A model generated the notes under the pieces. That model saw only the letters and a program-made list of their open reading frames with translations, was not told the DNA's origin and made no database searches. Positions 1 through 9,686 of a stretch of 10,424 nucleotides of DNA are shown one piece after another. This DNA comes from Chromera velia (taxonomy: Eukaryota; Sar; Chromeraceae). The position numbers were made by a program, and so were the translations under genes. How positions within the stretch are numbered: position 1 is the first letter of the stretch; the number at the start of each line of letters is the position of its first letter. The stretch spans positions 1 to 10,424 of the forward strand of contig JAHBMJ010003501.1 of the NCBI GenBank assembly GCA_018398765.1, given 5' to 3'.

Positions 1-38
1 GTCCCTCCGCATCTATTTATCTGTGCATGTATGTGCAG
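1..38 (+). other. 3' end of an intron in the phosphate transporter gene
   Basis: A pyrimidine-leaning stretch ends in the acceptor TGTATGTGCAG at 28-38. The reading frame that follows encodes a membrane transporter starting in mid-domain, so an upstream exon must exist outside the window. A GTG at 23 opens the frame but is inside the intron and is not a credible start. The GCAG ending is the same as in nearly all acceptors of the neighbouring gene. Confidence 0.75.
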
Positions 39-1108
39 GAGTAGGTGGCCTCCTTTCCTGTAGCGTCTTCGCGCTCTGTATGGCCTTCGGTGCCTCCCCA
101 GCCTTCACGTGGAGATTCGCCCTTGCTTTCGGTGCTGTGCCTACTCTGGTTGCTGTTGCGATGCGTTCACGCATGGAGGAGAACGACGAGTTTACTGATG
201 CACACAAACAGGAAGAGGCGCTAAGTGTTGGGCACTGGAAAGCCACGAGAGCAATGCTGAGCACGTACAGAAACGTGCTGATTGGGACTGCAGGGTGCTG
301 GTTCCTTCTGGACGTTTCTTTTTATGCAAATGGTTTGTTCTCCTCAGAGATCACCGCGGCAGTGCAACTGGGGGATTCATTGGATGCAAAGGTGAAGAAT
401 TCTCTCCTAGTCGCGTTGATTTCTCTACCGGGATACTATTTCTCTGTCGCCTTCCTAGACAAAGTCGGCAGGTGGAGGCTGCAGTTTTTCGGCTTCGTCA
501 TTCTTGCTGCGCTCTTCTTTTTTCTGGCTGCAATGCTGCCACGACTCCGAAAGATGCCCTTCGTCCTTCTCCTGCTTTACGGAGCCACTTTTTTCTTCTC
601 CAATTTTGGGCCGAATGCCACGACGTACATCATCCCAGGGGAGATCTACCCCTCTGCCGTCAAGGCAACCTGCCACGGAATATCCGCAGCTGCGGGGAAG
701 TTGGGGGCGTCTTTGGCAGCTGTGTTTTTCGCTCCCGTTGCGGAGGCAGGAGACGCGCGGTCGATCATGGCCGTGTGCGGGGTGGCGGCACTTTTCGGGT
801 CTCTCTGGACCCTCCTGTTCATTCCCGACTACACTCCTGAGTCGTTGCCTGCCTTCGTCAAAGAGCACACGGAAAAATTCCATTCTAGGCTAGGAGTGGT
901 TGGGGGGGGCGCAGGGCGCGCAGTAGGTCGACCGGTTGAGTACCAGGTGTTGCCGGTGAGGCCCAAGCGGCCTGAGGGGGGCCCAGAATCGGAAATGCAG
1001 ACAGAGGGACGGAGGGCTTCTCCTGGCTACGGGATCCCGAGGTCCCCCAAACCAGAAGCACGCGGTGATACAGAAATGACGATCTTTGGCCAAACAACAG
1101 ATTCGTGA
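39..1108 (+). CDS. Inorganic phosphate transporter, MFS PHO84/PHS type (terminal exon, 5' partial)
   Basis: This exon encodes the C-terminal part, about 356 residues, of a major facilitator superfamily phosphate:H+ symporter, a membrane protein that imports inorganic phosphate. It begins in the last helices of the N-terminal half (WRFALAFGAVP), followed by the charged central cytoplasmic loop (MEENDEF to STYRN). The second six-helix bundle follows. Family hallmarks are WFLLDVSFY at 299-325, with the acidic residue at 311-313 that matches the conserved Asp of PHO84-type carriers; the loop motif DKVGRW near 460-477; NFGPNATTYIIPGE near 602-643; and GISAAAGKLGAS with the conserved Lys at 698-700. 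After FIPDYTPE comes a hydrophilic tail of about 80 residues rich in Gly, Arg and Pro, ending at TGA 1106-1108. The tail is not conserved in the family and may be regulatory. A sugar transporter is less likely because the GPN...PGE and GK motifs are phosphate-type. Confidence 0.93.
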
Positions 1109-1310
1109 CCGAAATGCCAAAAATAGCTAGGCTAGTATCAGGGAATGAATTATACGTAGAATTCTTATACTAAGTCTAGATAGTAGCTTTATATTGTATG
1201 AAGTGAAGAATCTATCAAAACAGTGACAAAGACAAATGTTACTATTATGTTAGTATCTAAGTGACATATCAAGATGCAATTCGTCGAGGACATGGCACAT
1301 GCCAGTGTGC

Positions 1311-1326
1311 ATCAGTGGGTTAACTC
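1311..1326 (+). repeat. Left terminal inverted repeat
   Basis: Perfect 16-base inverted match to 1601-1616. It contains the palindromic core GTTAAC. Confidence 0.75.
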
Positions 1327-1600
1327 GTTAATCATTATAGCATCATTATAGTGACTATAAAATCTTTATAATCATTATGGGTGGTCTTATGAAAAAAATG
1401 AGAATTTGAAGGAGTTTTACAGCCAAAAAGATTCATCTTTATGAAATAAATCAACTCGTTTAAACCGTTTTTTGAGAAAGTGATTTTTGGGTGAGAAATC
1501 GGTTTCCAAAGTTAGGTGACCCCCCATATAATCATTATAAAATAATATTAAAATTCAGAGTCACTATGAAAATTCATAATTATTATGAAAGTACCCCTTT

Positions 1601-1616
1601 GAGTTAACCCACTGAT
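1601..1616 (-). repeat. Right terminal inverted repeat
   Basis: Perfect 16-base inverted match to 1311-1326. Confidence 0.75.
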
Positions 1617-3143
1617 CTGAAACTAAGTGAGTTGTTTACATCCTAGTTTGTATCATACTGAATTGATTCTTTAACGACTCTGACAACAAGGTCACGGTGT
1701 TTAGGCATGATATACTACTACTTATAACCCAGGCTGACGACACTGTTTAGTAAAATCGGATTAAAATTTGAAATTAAGGTTTACTAGAGGATTTATGTCT
1801 AGAAGATTGGCCTCCCGCTGCATGCTCCGCATGATATATGATGCAAAAGTTCCTGATGTGTGTAGTTCCCGATATTTTTATTTTATTATTAATGCAGAGC
1901 CTAGTGTCAGTTATTGCTTCAAGTTTTATGTATACAAACTATACATATCGACATAAATAAAAAATCTAGCTAGCAAGAAATGACAGCTAGACTCTTGCTT
2001 TTTGGGCCACGAATTCTGGCCGGCAGCTGCGAATGATATAGGATTTCCTATGTATGGTATAGTAGCTAATACAGCAGACATTGAGGCCTGTGCAGCATAC
2101 ACACAGAATTCATACCATGCGAATCGCTAGGCAATTGTGAATGCGTCTGTACAATCTCCCTTGAAGATTCGTTTTCGGGATGTATCTGTCCAGAAGAAAC
2201 CACTCTGCGATTGACATCGTATGTCAGGATGGCGAGTGCATGGCTGCAGATTCTGGATCAATCTCTTCATTATCGGTTGCGCTGGTATTGGGATCATCTT
2301 GTGGGATTTCGTTGGTCACCTTGACTCCCACGATCCCTTGTGTGCGTTTGCGGATTGTGGCACTGATTCTCTTCTCGCATGTTCTTACAGCATGCCCGCT
2401 TCTTCAAAGTCCACACACCCGGTCTCATCTTGCAATCACTTTTGCATGCAAGCAGGGCTGTCTTCTTCAAGTAAGCCAGCTCGATCTGCCGGCATGACGT
2501 ACCGCAAAACAACCAATTGCCCCTCGCCCACGCAAAGCGTTTTCAGACTTCGAAGCCAACAAGGACAGGAAGAAAAGCTCCCTCCGCCCCCTCTCTCCCT
2601 CTCCCCTGCTGTCTTTGGTTCAGATAGATGCGAGGGGGCGTCGGGAGACAAAGAGGGAAGGAATGTCAGAGAAAGAAGCAACGGGAGCAAAGAAGGGGGA
2701 TAGAAGGAGTCCTACAGGAAGAAAGAAGAACAAAGTTTCAGTCAAAGGAAGAGGAATGGGAGTAGGGAGAAAAGCAAACAGCCAGAAAGATTAATTTGAG
2801 AGGGGAAGGCCAAGGCGGAACAAGACCAAACAGGTACCCAAGATGAAAACTTGTGCAGATATGAAGGTCGGTCCCGAGGACTGAGAGAGGAAAAAAAAGG
2901 ATAGTTCCCTCCATCCATCGACATTCCTTCTCCAAGAAAAAGGGATGGGGGGGAGAAGGCAAGGAAGCAGATTGATCATCAGTTTCCCTTCTTCCCTCTG
3001 CCCTTTTTCTTCCTCTCGGCCTGCAACAGAGACAGAGGAACAGGAAGCAGCAAGGAAATTAGGGAGTTTCGTCTCTCTCTGGAGGGAGTCTGCAATTCTT
3101 CCGGTGATCCTTCCTCTCTGATTTAACTTTTTGCGCTGCCTTT

Positions 3144-3836
3144 TTATTTTTTTTTCTGTTTTATTCCCTTCTTGAACGTCTCTGTCTCTCGTCGCTGTAC
3201 ACCCCTCTGCAGAGTAAAATGGAAAGCGAAAAGTACAAGGCGACCAGTGTCTTCACCCATCCCCACAGCTTCACTTCTGGTTCATTATTGGAAGCCTGGT
3301 GGAGACGTGGTTTGCGCATCCGTGGAAGGAAATCTGATTCTCCTGTGCTCCGGCTGCTCCCGTCAACCACTGCTTTACGATCCCTTTTCTTCTTCAATTA
3401 GCACTCGATGCACTCTGATTCTTTTGACGCGTTGTGCCTGTCTGTCTGATTGATTTTCTCTCTGACGGACGGACCTTGAGTCGGTTCTCCTCTTCCAACC
3501 TCTTCATTTCCACCAGCTGCGTCTCGAGGATACCTATTTGGACTCTGCAGGCAAAAATGGCAATTTATTCAGAGGAGCACGCGCTGTGCAGCTGAAAGTG
3601 GGGAACCGGTCTTTGGAATCCCGGGGCGACGAGAAAGACAGCTAATGCAGAAACAAGACAAGCCAAACGAAGAAAAGTGACGCACTGACTGACGGCAGTG
3701 TTGAACATTCTGTTGCAATTAGTCAATGTAGACAATCAATGAATGAGAGGCACACAAGCATGTCTCGCTTCACTCACTTGGCGTCCTCCAGCAGCTGTCG
3801 AGGCACGTCGTAGGAAGCAGCTGCCTCTACGAGATC
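3144..3836 (-). other. C-terminal exons 17-19
   Basis: Exon 17 (3836-3778, [19 protein letters not shown]) would end in a TGA if read through, but the GTGAGT at 3777-3772 is a perfect donor. Splicing to exon 18 (3544-3475) rebuilds a Lys codon and continues a coiled coil, [20 protein letters not shown]. Exon 19 (3206-3144) adds [14 protein letters not shown], a tail of lysines encoded by a 9-A run, and the stop TAA at 3146-3144. No donor precedes the stop, so this is the terminal exon. Confidence 0.75.
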
Positions 3837-6587
3837 CTGCGAGGATGCGATCGAGAGACATGAGTGACGAGTGGAAGGAAGGCTTTATTTATGCAGACTG
3901 AGAAAGGAAAAGAAATCAACCAACCTCCTGGCTGACGGCCGAAATTGAAAGCCGAACAGCAGCAAGGAAAAGCGAATAGTGTCGCAACTGTGTGAAGTTC
4001 TATTGCACTTGCGTCCCCCTGACTATCTTTCTGGGCATGTAACAAGAGGGACATGGAGACAGCGAGAGAGGGGTAAGCGATGGGGGGGGACACAGACAAT
4101 CATGGTTGGAGTGCAACGTGTGAGGGAGGACCATGGAACAATGACACTGATCCCGTCATGTGTGAAACGCTTTTTGAGATGAGTGAGCCTCCCAATGCCC
4201 ATCAATCAATCAATCCTGTTCTGGCCAGGCAGAGAGAGAGACTTACTCACTCTATACTGTGTGAGGTGCTGCTCGAATTCTTCGGTCTTCTCGTGCCAGG
4301 GTGGAAGTTTCTTCTCTTGCCGTGTTTGCTCGTTCATGCGCAACTGCGTAGAAGAATAGAACAGAAAAGGAGGAAGGAGGGTGTGAAGCAGCGGAGTCGC
4401 GCTTCATTTTGTCTCCTCTCACGCATGAAAGAAAGATTCCTTCCTCTTTGCACAGCCTCCACTTTGATGTGTTGCGCAGATCAGAGGAAGGATTTTCCTC
4501 ACCAGCTTCTTGGCCGACTGCCAGCCTGGGTGCACGTCTGTCGCTCTAACTGATGAGGTGACGACAAAGTCCTTTCTGTATTTATTTCAAATCATTCACC
4601 ACCTGCCTGTACCTTTGACGGGTGAATGTAAAAGGAGAAAGGAAGGACGGACGCACCAGATCTTCCAGAGAGACGTCAGCACACGGGGCGACTTCCTCGA
4701 GTCGTACGCTGATGTCTTTGAGGCACTGGAGAGTGTTCACCTGCGGCCAGCGAGTCGGTCAGCCAAAATGGATGTATGTGGATGAGTACGTAAGTGAGCA
4801 GGGAAGAAGACAATCGAAGCGGCCGGATGCATACAGGAAGGACCACAAATCTCCCCGACTCGATTGGATACCCACTCAAAGAAAGAAATTATATTCTTCG
4901 CGTCGAATCGGAGGAGTTGTGTCAGCAGCAAAGAGGGGAATCGGAGGAGTTGTGTCAGGGGAGCAGCAAAGAGGGCATACGGGCACACAAGGAAACAGAC
5001 CTTGGCAGGCAGGTAGGTAGGAAGGAAGGAAGGAAGGAAGGAAAAAAAGAGGAACTGCACATCAGAGAGGACCCACAAAAAAAGAATCGCTTGATTGATT
5101 GATTGATTGACTGACGAGTCTCTCTGCCCTCTTGAGGAGCCTCTCGTCCCCCCCCCCTTCAGAGGCTGCTGCTTCTGCTTTGGCCTTTATGTTGAATTCC
5201 TTCAGCGTCCTGCATGTATGCATGCATTCAGGGATTGATTGTGCAGTGGTTGCAGGCATGGAATTGATTGATAGATCGCACGGCTGTGTGACGCTTCTCG
5301 CTTAGATTCCATGTATGTTCCGAAAGAAAAAGAGAACGAAGCGGATCAGGAGGGAACACACGGCTTTCTTTTGACATTGAACACGAAGGTTTCGAGGAAA
5401 AATCATTACATGCACAAAAAAATATGGACCATGAGATCAAGCGTGCACACCCAAAACAAATGATCAAAAGACAGACCGTAGCCGTGGAGAGATTGAGAAA
5501 AAAGAAAAAGGAAACATGCAGTGATGCAATACCAGATGTGAGACAAATGGTTGCTACAAATGCTTCGCGACAAACACAGACTGCCACGACGAATCCGGGG
5601 GAGGACGGAAAAGTTGAGCCGATTCCGGTATTTTTGGATTGAAAGGAACGGAGACGGAAAGGCACGGGAGTTCAAAGTAACCTGCCATACCGCTTACGGA
5701 CTTGAGGTACGCGTCTGTAAATTGGAAAGAAGGCACTAGCTTTGCAAGCGGTCCCTCTGTCTGTGCTCCCTCTCCGTCTCCCTTTTTTTCCTCCTCCGTC
5801 CCTTCCTTCCCCTCTCCCTCTACTTCCTCTGGCAACGGGATTTCGTGAAACTCCGAACCCAAAGCCTTCACGATCGCGCGAGTGAGGTCCATGTCCGCGT
5901 GGAGACGGCGACGGAGAGCCATGGCCTGGTCCAGAAGAACTTGCTCGGCACTCTGCATGCAGACACAGAAAAAAGGAGAGGTCGATCTCGTCACCACCAC
6001 AACCACGTGCGTATATCTAAGTGTGAGTAATGGGTTTTGCAGTCAGGTCTGCTTGTGTGGTCAAAAGCACGCAAAGACTTTATCAGCACATACTTGGTAT
6101 TTTCAGAAGCGTCACGTAGGAAACACTCGATTTTCTCAAAGAAAGGAGGAAAGAAGGAAAAGACATTTTTTCATACCACGGTGCACCTGCGGGAGAGGTC
6201 ACTGCACCCAAGTGCTCAGAAGGAAAGCACTTGCCGGATACTATATATAACTCCCCATGTCTGGCTGACTGGCTGACTGACCGCCTCCTGTGCCTTTTTG
6301 ATGGCCAAATCCAGAGATGCCATTCTGTCGAAGAAGCTGTCTACTTCGTGCAAGGGACCCGTTTGCATTGCGGTCCTCAGACCCCTTCCCGTCTCCATCC
6401 GGGCCTCCTGGTCTCTGCACCTCTTCAGAAGTTTCACGTCCACAGGCTTTCCCTCAGCGTTGGCGAGGGCCTGCATGCATGTATCCATCCACATTCGCAT
6501 GCATACAATGCCATATACAGATGCACATGCATATAACGTCATAAACAGATGCACGTGCATACTATGCTATACAGAGATACATGGAGT

Positions 6588-6633
<46 letters not shown>

Positions 6634-6650
6634 GAGACAGACAGACAGGC

Positions 6651-6682
<32 letters not shown>

Positions 6683-9554
6683 GGAAAGACCGAAAGAAAA
6701 GAAAGAAGTACGGAAAGACCGAAAGACCCACCTTTTTGATGGCCTCGCTTTGGTTGATCTTCAGAGCCATTTCGAGTTGGTGCTCTGCCTCTGCGAGCTC
6801 TGTCCGTCTCTCTGTGGATCTGCAGGGGGGGTGGGGGGGGCTTATCCGTTTCCGAAAGAAGAGTTGCTTCAGGATTCACAACTGCCAGCGACACATGGCG
6901 AAACTCCTGGGACGAAAAAGAACACAAACTGGGATGAAGAGCAGCAAAAGTAAGTGTCTTGATGCTCTCAGACTGGCCCACTATCTCTTTGGTGCTCTGA
7001 AGAAAAAGAAAGCTGGAGGTCTCGGGACGTGTCTCTGCACAGACTGCCTTTCTGAGGATGACCTGTAGTTCTGTTTCTGATACCTGCATGTGCCTTTACG
7101 GTTAGTTTTGATGAGGAGAAGCTAGGAAGGGAGAAACAATGCTCCCTGTCAGTGCCTGTGCAGTGAAGATTCGTTCCTTGTTGCCCGACAGCTTTTCGCT
7201 ACTCGGCACATGTCATCAGGTGCTTTTGCTTCCTTTCTCCTCTTTCTGCGCGTTGCTCATGCAACTCATTGTACTGTGTGTGTTTTGTTTGTCGGAGGCG
7301 CGGAAGGTTGATGTATGCCCATCCATGTGCCGGCCATTATTGACAGGCTCACTCACTCACGTACAGCGTCAGGGGCTTCTCCTTTCGGTCGGAGTCGACG
7401 TCCGCGTATACCTGGAGCTTGATAACTGCCTCCTGCAGGATGCAATAATTGCAGTGAGGAGTCAATTCAAATGCATCATCCTGGACAGAAATCCCAGCGT
7501 GTGTGCAAGGAGAGGGCTGGATGGACAGAGGAGCATGTGCACCAGTGGAGAGGACAAAGAGGCCAAAATGACAAGGGGTTGACGATCATCCGGAGACACT
7601 CCCGAGAGAAATGGTGCAAGGCTCAGTGAGACCATCGCCACCCTTTTTTGTGGGAGAGACAGACAATCTTTCATCTCTTCTGTCCTTCCCTGAAAGCCAT
7701 TGTAAGATCTTCTTGCGCCCATTTGACCCCTCGTTGCCATCCCTTTTTGTCTTTCATCCTCTCTTCTCTGTCTGGGGCAGCAGATAGCCAAACAGGCAGA
7801 ACACACGAAGGCTAAAATGGCAGGCACTCAGTCAGTCAGTCAGTCAGTCAGACAGACAGACAGACAGACAGACAGACGCTGAGTCACATAGACGGACCCT
7901 GCAGAAGAAGCTCTCGGTCCAGGAGCACATGTATCGTTGCACCTGCAAAGGAGTTTTCGTGACATATATATTCATCCATGTGCTTGCGTATTCAGCTATA
8001 GTCTGCTAGGCCCAAAAGCAGGACCGCTCTTAGCTCTCTTGTTGAGCAGTCAGCCAGTGTGTGAATCTGTGAATCCTTCTCAAGAAGCCATTGTGTGAAT
8101 CTGTGAATCCTACTCAAGAAGCCGATATGTTCTGCGGAGATAATTGCAGGAAAGCCTGCAGATAAGAGCGCTGCCTCGATCTGTAAGCATGCTTCAGAGA
8201 AAAGAGAATTAATGTGGAGACTTAATGTCCCACAGATCTAGGCACACGCATGAGTGTTTCCAAACTAACAATCCCGCCTTATCCATCCATCCATCCATCC
8301 ATCCAACGGGTGCCTCTTCATCCCTCCAACCTTATAGGAGAATTGAATCTTTGTTGACTCGCACTCAGTTGCGCTCATTGCTCGCCGCAGCACCTCCTTC
8401 ACGTCAGACGCCTGCATGAAGGAAGAAAGGAAAGAATGAAGAAAGGAAGGAAGGAATGCAGACATGTCAACTCGATCAAACACAGACCTTTGCAAGGCAG
8501 TGCGCGCGTAGCCAAAGAAGAACCTTTCAACCCCTTCGCGGCAGACGCCTACCAGAATGGCGAAAACTTCATAGTCAAACCTCAGGGCATGATCACACAG
8601 AGAAAGAGCGCACGCTGGCAGATGTGAAGAGACCCTCCGCACAGAAATTGAACAGACAAACAAACCGTTGCTAGGGCCAGCGCTGAGTGTCCTCTGTCGT
8701 TTTTTGCCATCACGTCAACTCCCTGGGAGAGCAACACCTTCACAGACTCAACATCGCCCCCAGCAGCAGCTGCACGACACGAGCATTCATGCATGCACTC
8801 GCACAAGAGGCATTCATTCATATAACAATCCGTCGTGTCGCTCTGAATAATCATTCCAACAAAAATCCTTTTCAGGTCGCCCTCCTGAGTCACTCTTTTT
8901 GCACTGGCGTCAGTCAGATATCAGAAAGCACTACTCCATTCATGCAGGAATCCTGAGAGAGAAGTGAGCATCGGTCGCTGTTAGAAGTCGATCCCCACTT
9001 TGCAGGTTCAGCAGAAGAGAGTGAAAGAAATAGAGACCAACGCAAAATGGTCTCCATCCCACACAGTAACAAAGCAGTCTGTTACAAAATGATGAATGTA
9101 AATAAACAGTTGCAATAGAGGAAGGAAGGCGCCCGTCTTTCCAAACAAAAAAAGCTCACCCGCGCGGCCTCTTAAAATCATCTGATCTTGAAAACCCATC
9201 CGGAATGTTTCCTTCCTTCCTTCCTTCCTTCCTTCCTACCGGCGCACTTTGCAAAATCAACTCAACCACTACATTCCCTGCCTCTCCCATCAAATGGTAC
9301 AAAGACAGAAGCCTATCTATTCTTCTTCTGGCCCACCTTGATGCAGCACCGTGTTGCCGAGCTGGTCCCTGGCATGAACCGAGAGGCCGAGCCCTGGAGC
9401 CAGCAAAAGCCAGAGAACGCGAGTGTGGCCCTTGAATGCAGCCCAATGCCTGCACACACACAGGCCAGACAGAGTCTCTCTCTCTCTCATATGTATATCG
9501 AAAATACCCACACATTACGCACACGCGCATATACACAAAGGGGCACACCCACAC

Positions 9555-9589
<35 letters not shown>

Positions 9590-9645
9590 GTCTCGCACGC
9601 ACGCGCACACACACGCACACAGTCTCGCACGCACGCGCGCGCGAG

Positions 9646-9686
<41 letters not shown>

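Larger units (their letters stand above)
1311..1616. mobile_element. MITE-like element with 16-bp terminal inverted repeats
   Basis: The left end ATCAGTGGGTTAACTC (1311-1326) is the exact reverse complement of the right end at 1601-1616. Symmetry continues inward: ATAGTGACT at 1348-1356 pairs with its complement at 1559-1567, and related ATAATNATTAT blocks occur at 1368-1378 and 1528-1538, so the imperfect inverted repeat covers roughly 70-100 bases per arm. The core (about 1381-1520) is AT-rich and non-coding. Size, AT content, lack of a transposase and the paired ends fit a non-autonomous miniature inverted-repeat element. The inner end CAGTGGGTT resembles CAGNG-starting hAT termini, but no 8-bp target duplication is visible. 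Only a 2-bp AT flanks 1313-1614, so the superfamily is unassigned. Confidence 0.6.
1109..3143. other. Spacer between two convergent genes
   Basis: The transporter ends at 1108 and the minus-strand ankyrin gene ends at 3144, so this stretch holds both 3' untranslated regions and the spacer. Bases from about 1120 to 2170 are clearly AT-rich, with many short stop-filled frames and the inverted-repeat element at 1311-1616. From about 2180 the base composition becomes mixed, then purine-rich on the plus strand (about 2560-2960). A plus-strand open frame at 2221-2703 shows no domain, becomes low-complexity, and has no splice context, so I do not call it a gene. I could not place a polyadenylation signal with confidence for either gene. 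Confidence 0.7.
4741..5115 (-). other. Intron 13 with tandem repeats
   Basis: The donor GTCAGTCAATCAATC at 5115 runs directly into a (TCAA)n array. The acceptor is CTGGCCGCAG. Inside are a purine (GGTA/GGAA)n microsatellite (about 5011-5045) and a 33-base tandem duplication (4906-4977). Confidence 0.65.
4251..6819 (-). other. Helical-repeat exons 10-16
   Basis: Exons 10 (6819-6732, [20 protein letters not shown]), 11 (6470-6282), 12 (5952-5711), 13 (5209-5116), 14 (4740-4653), 15 (4549-4503) and 16 (4343-4251) encode units of about 40 residues. Each unit reads roughly as an L..AI.KA helix, a short turn with Asp/Val, then a helix of the type LL..A..L...L. Examples are SEAIKK joined to [28 protein letters not shown] joined to [15 protein letters not shown], and [11 protein letters not shown] joined to [14 protein letters not shown]. 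Exon 12 also carries a Glu/Gly/Lys-rich disordered stretch. Exons 10, 11, 13 and 16 have clean phases. The exon 12 donor was set at 5711 (GC|GTACCT) because exon 13 needs phase 2; the stronger-looking GTAAGC at 5697 would break the frame. Confidence 0.72.
7433..8330 (-). other. Intron 7, the longest intron
   Basis: About 898 bases from GTTGGAGG to GCATCCTGCAG. It holds (ATCC)6 just past the donor, a 34-bp tandem duplication, and a (CAGT)n/(CAGA)n microsatellite. A possible 45-base in-frame cassette exon lies at 7942-7898 (listed separately). Other open frames here lack domain or splice support. Confidence 0.6.

Noticed and set aside
1305-1622. 8-bp hAT-type target duplication around the MITE-like element
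   Set aside because: The 8 bases on each side of 1313-1614 do not match; only AT/AT is shared, too short to be evidence.
2221-2703. 160-codon plus-strand open frame in the spacer
   Set aside because: No domain, low-complexity second half, overlaps another frame of similar quality, and no splice context; treated as chance.
3774-3776. TGA at the end of exon 17 as the gene's stop
   Set aside because: It lies inside a perfect GTGAGT donor, and splicing to 3544 continues a coiled coil in the correct phase.
5691-5697. GTAAGC donor for exon 12
   Set aside because: Strong consensus, but it leaves phase 0, whereas exon 13 is open only from phase 2. GT at 5710 fits the frame. Kept as an alternative if a missing small exon exists.
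6950-6956. GTAAGTG, a perfect plus-strand donor
   Set aside because: No plus-strand exon with coding signal precedes it; antisense to the gene and taken as chance.
6298-7068. 256-codon plus-strand open frame
   Set aside because: Its middle is the (ACAG)n array read as Asp-Arg-Gln-Thr repeats, and it lies antisense to well-supported exons 9-11.
7139-7582. 147-codon plus-strand open frame
   Set aside because: Antisense to exon 8 and intron 7; no recognisable motif.
8058-8123. Possible CRISPR-like repeat pair
   Set aside because: Only two adjacent copies with no unique spacers; a simple tandem duplication in an intron.
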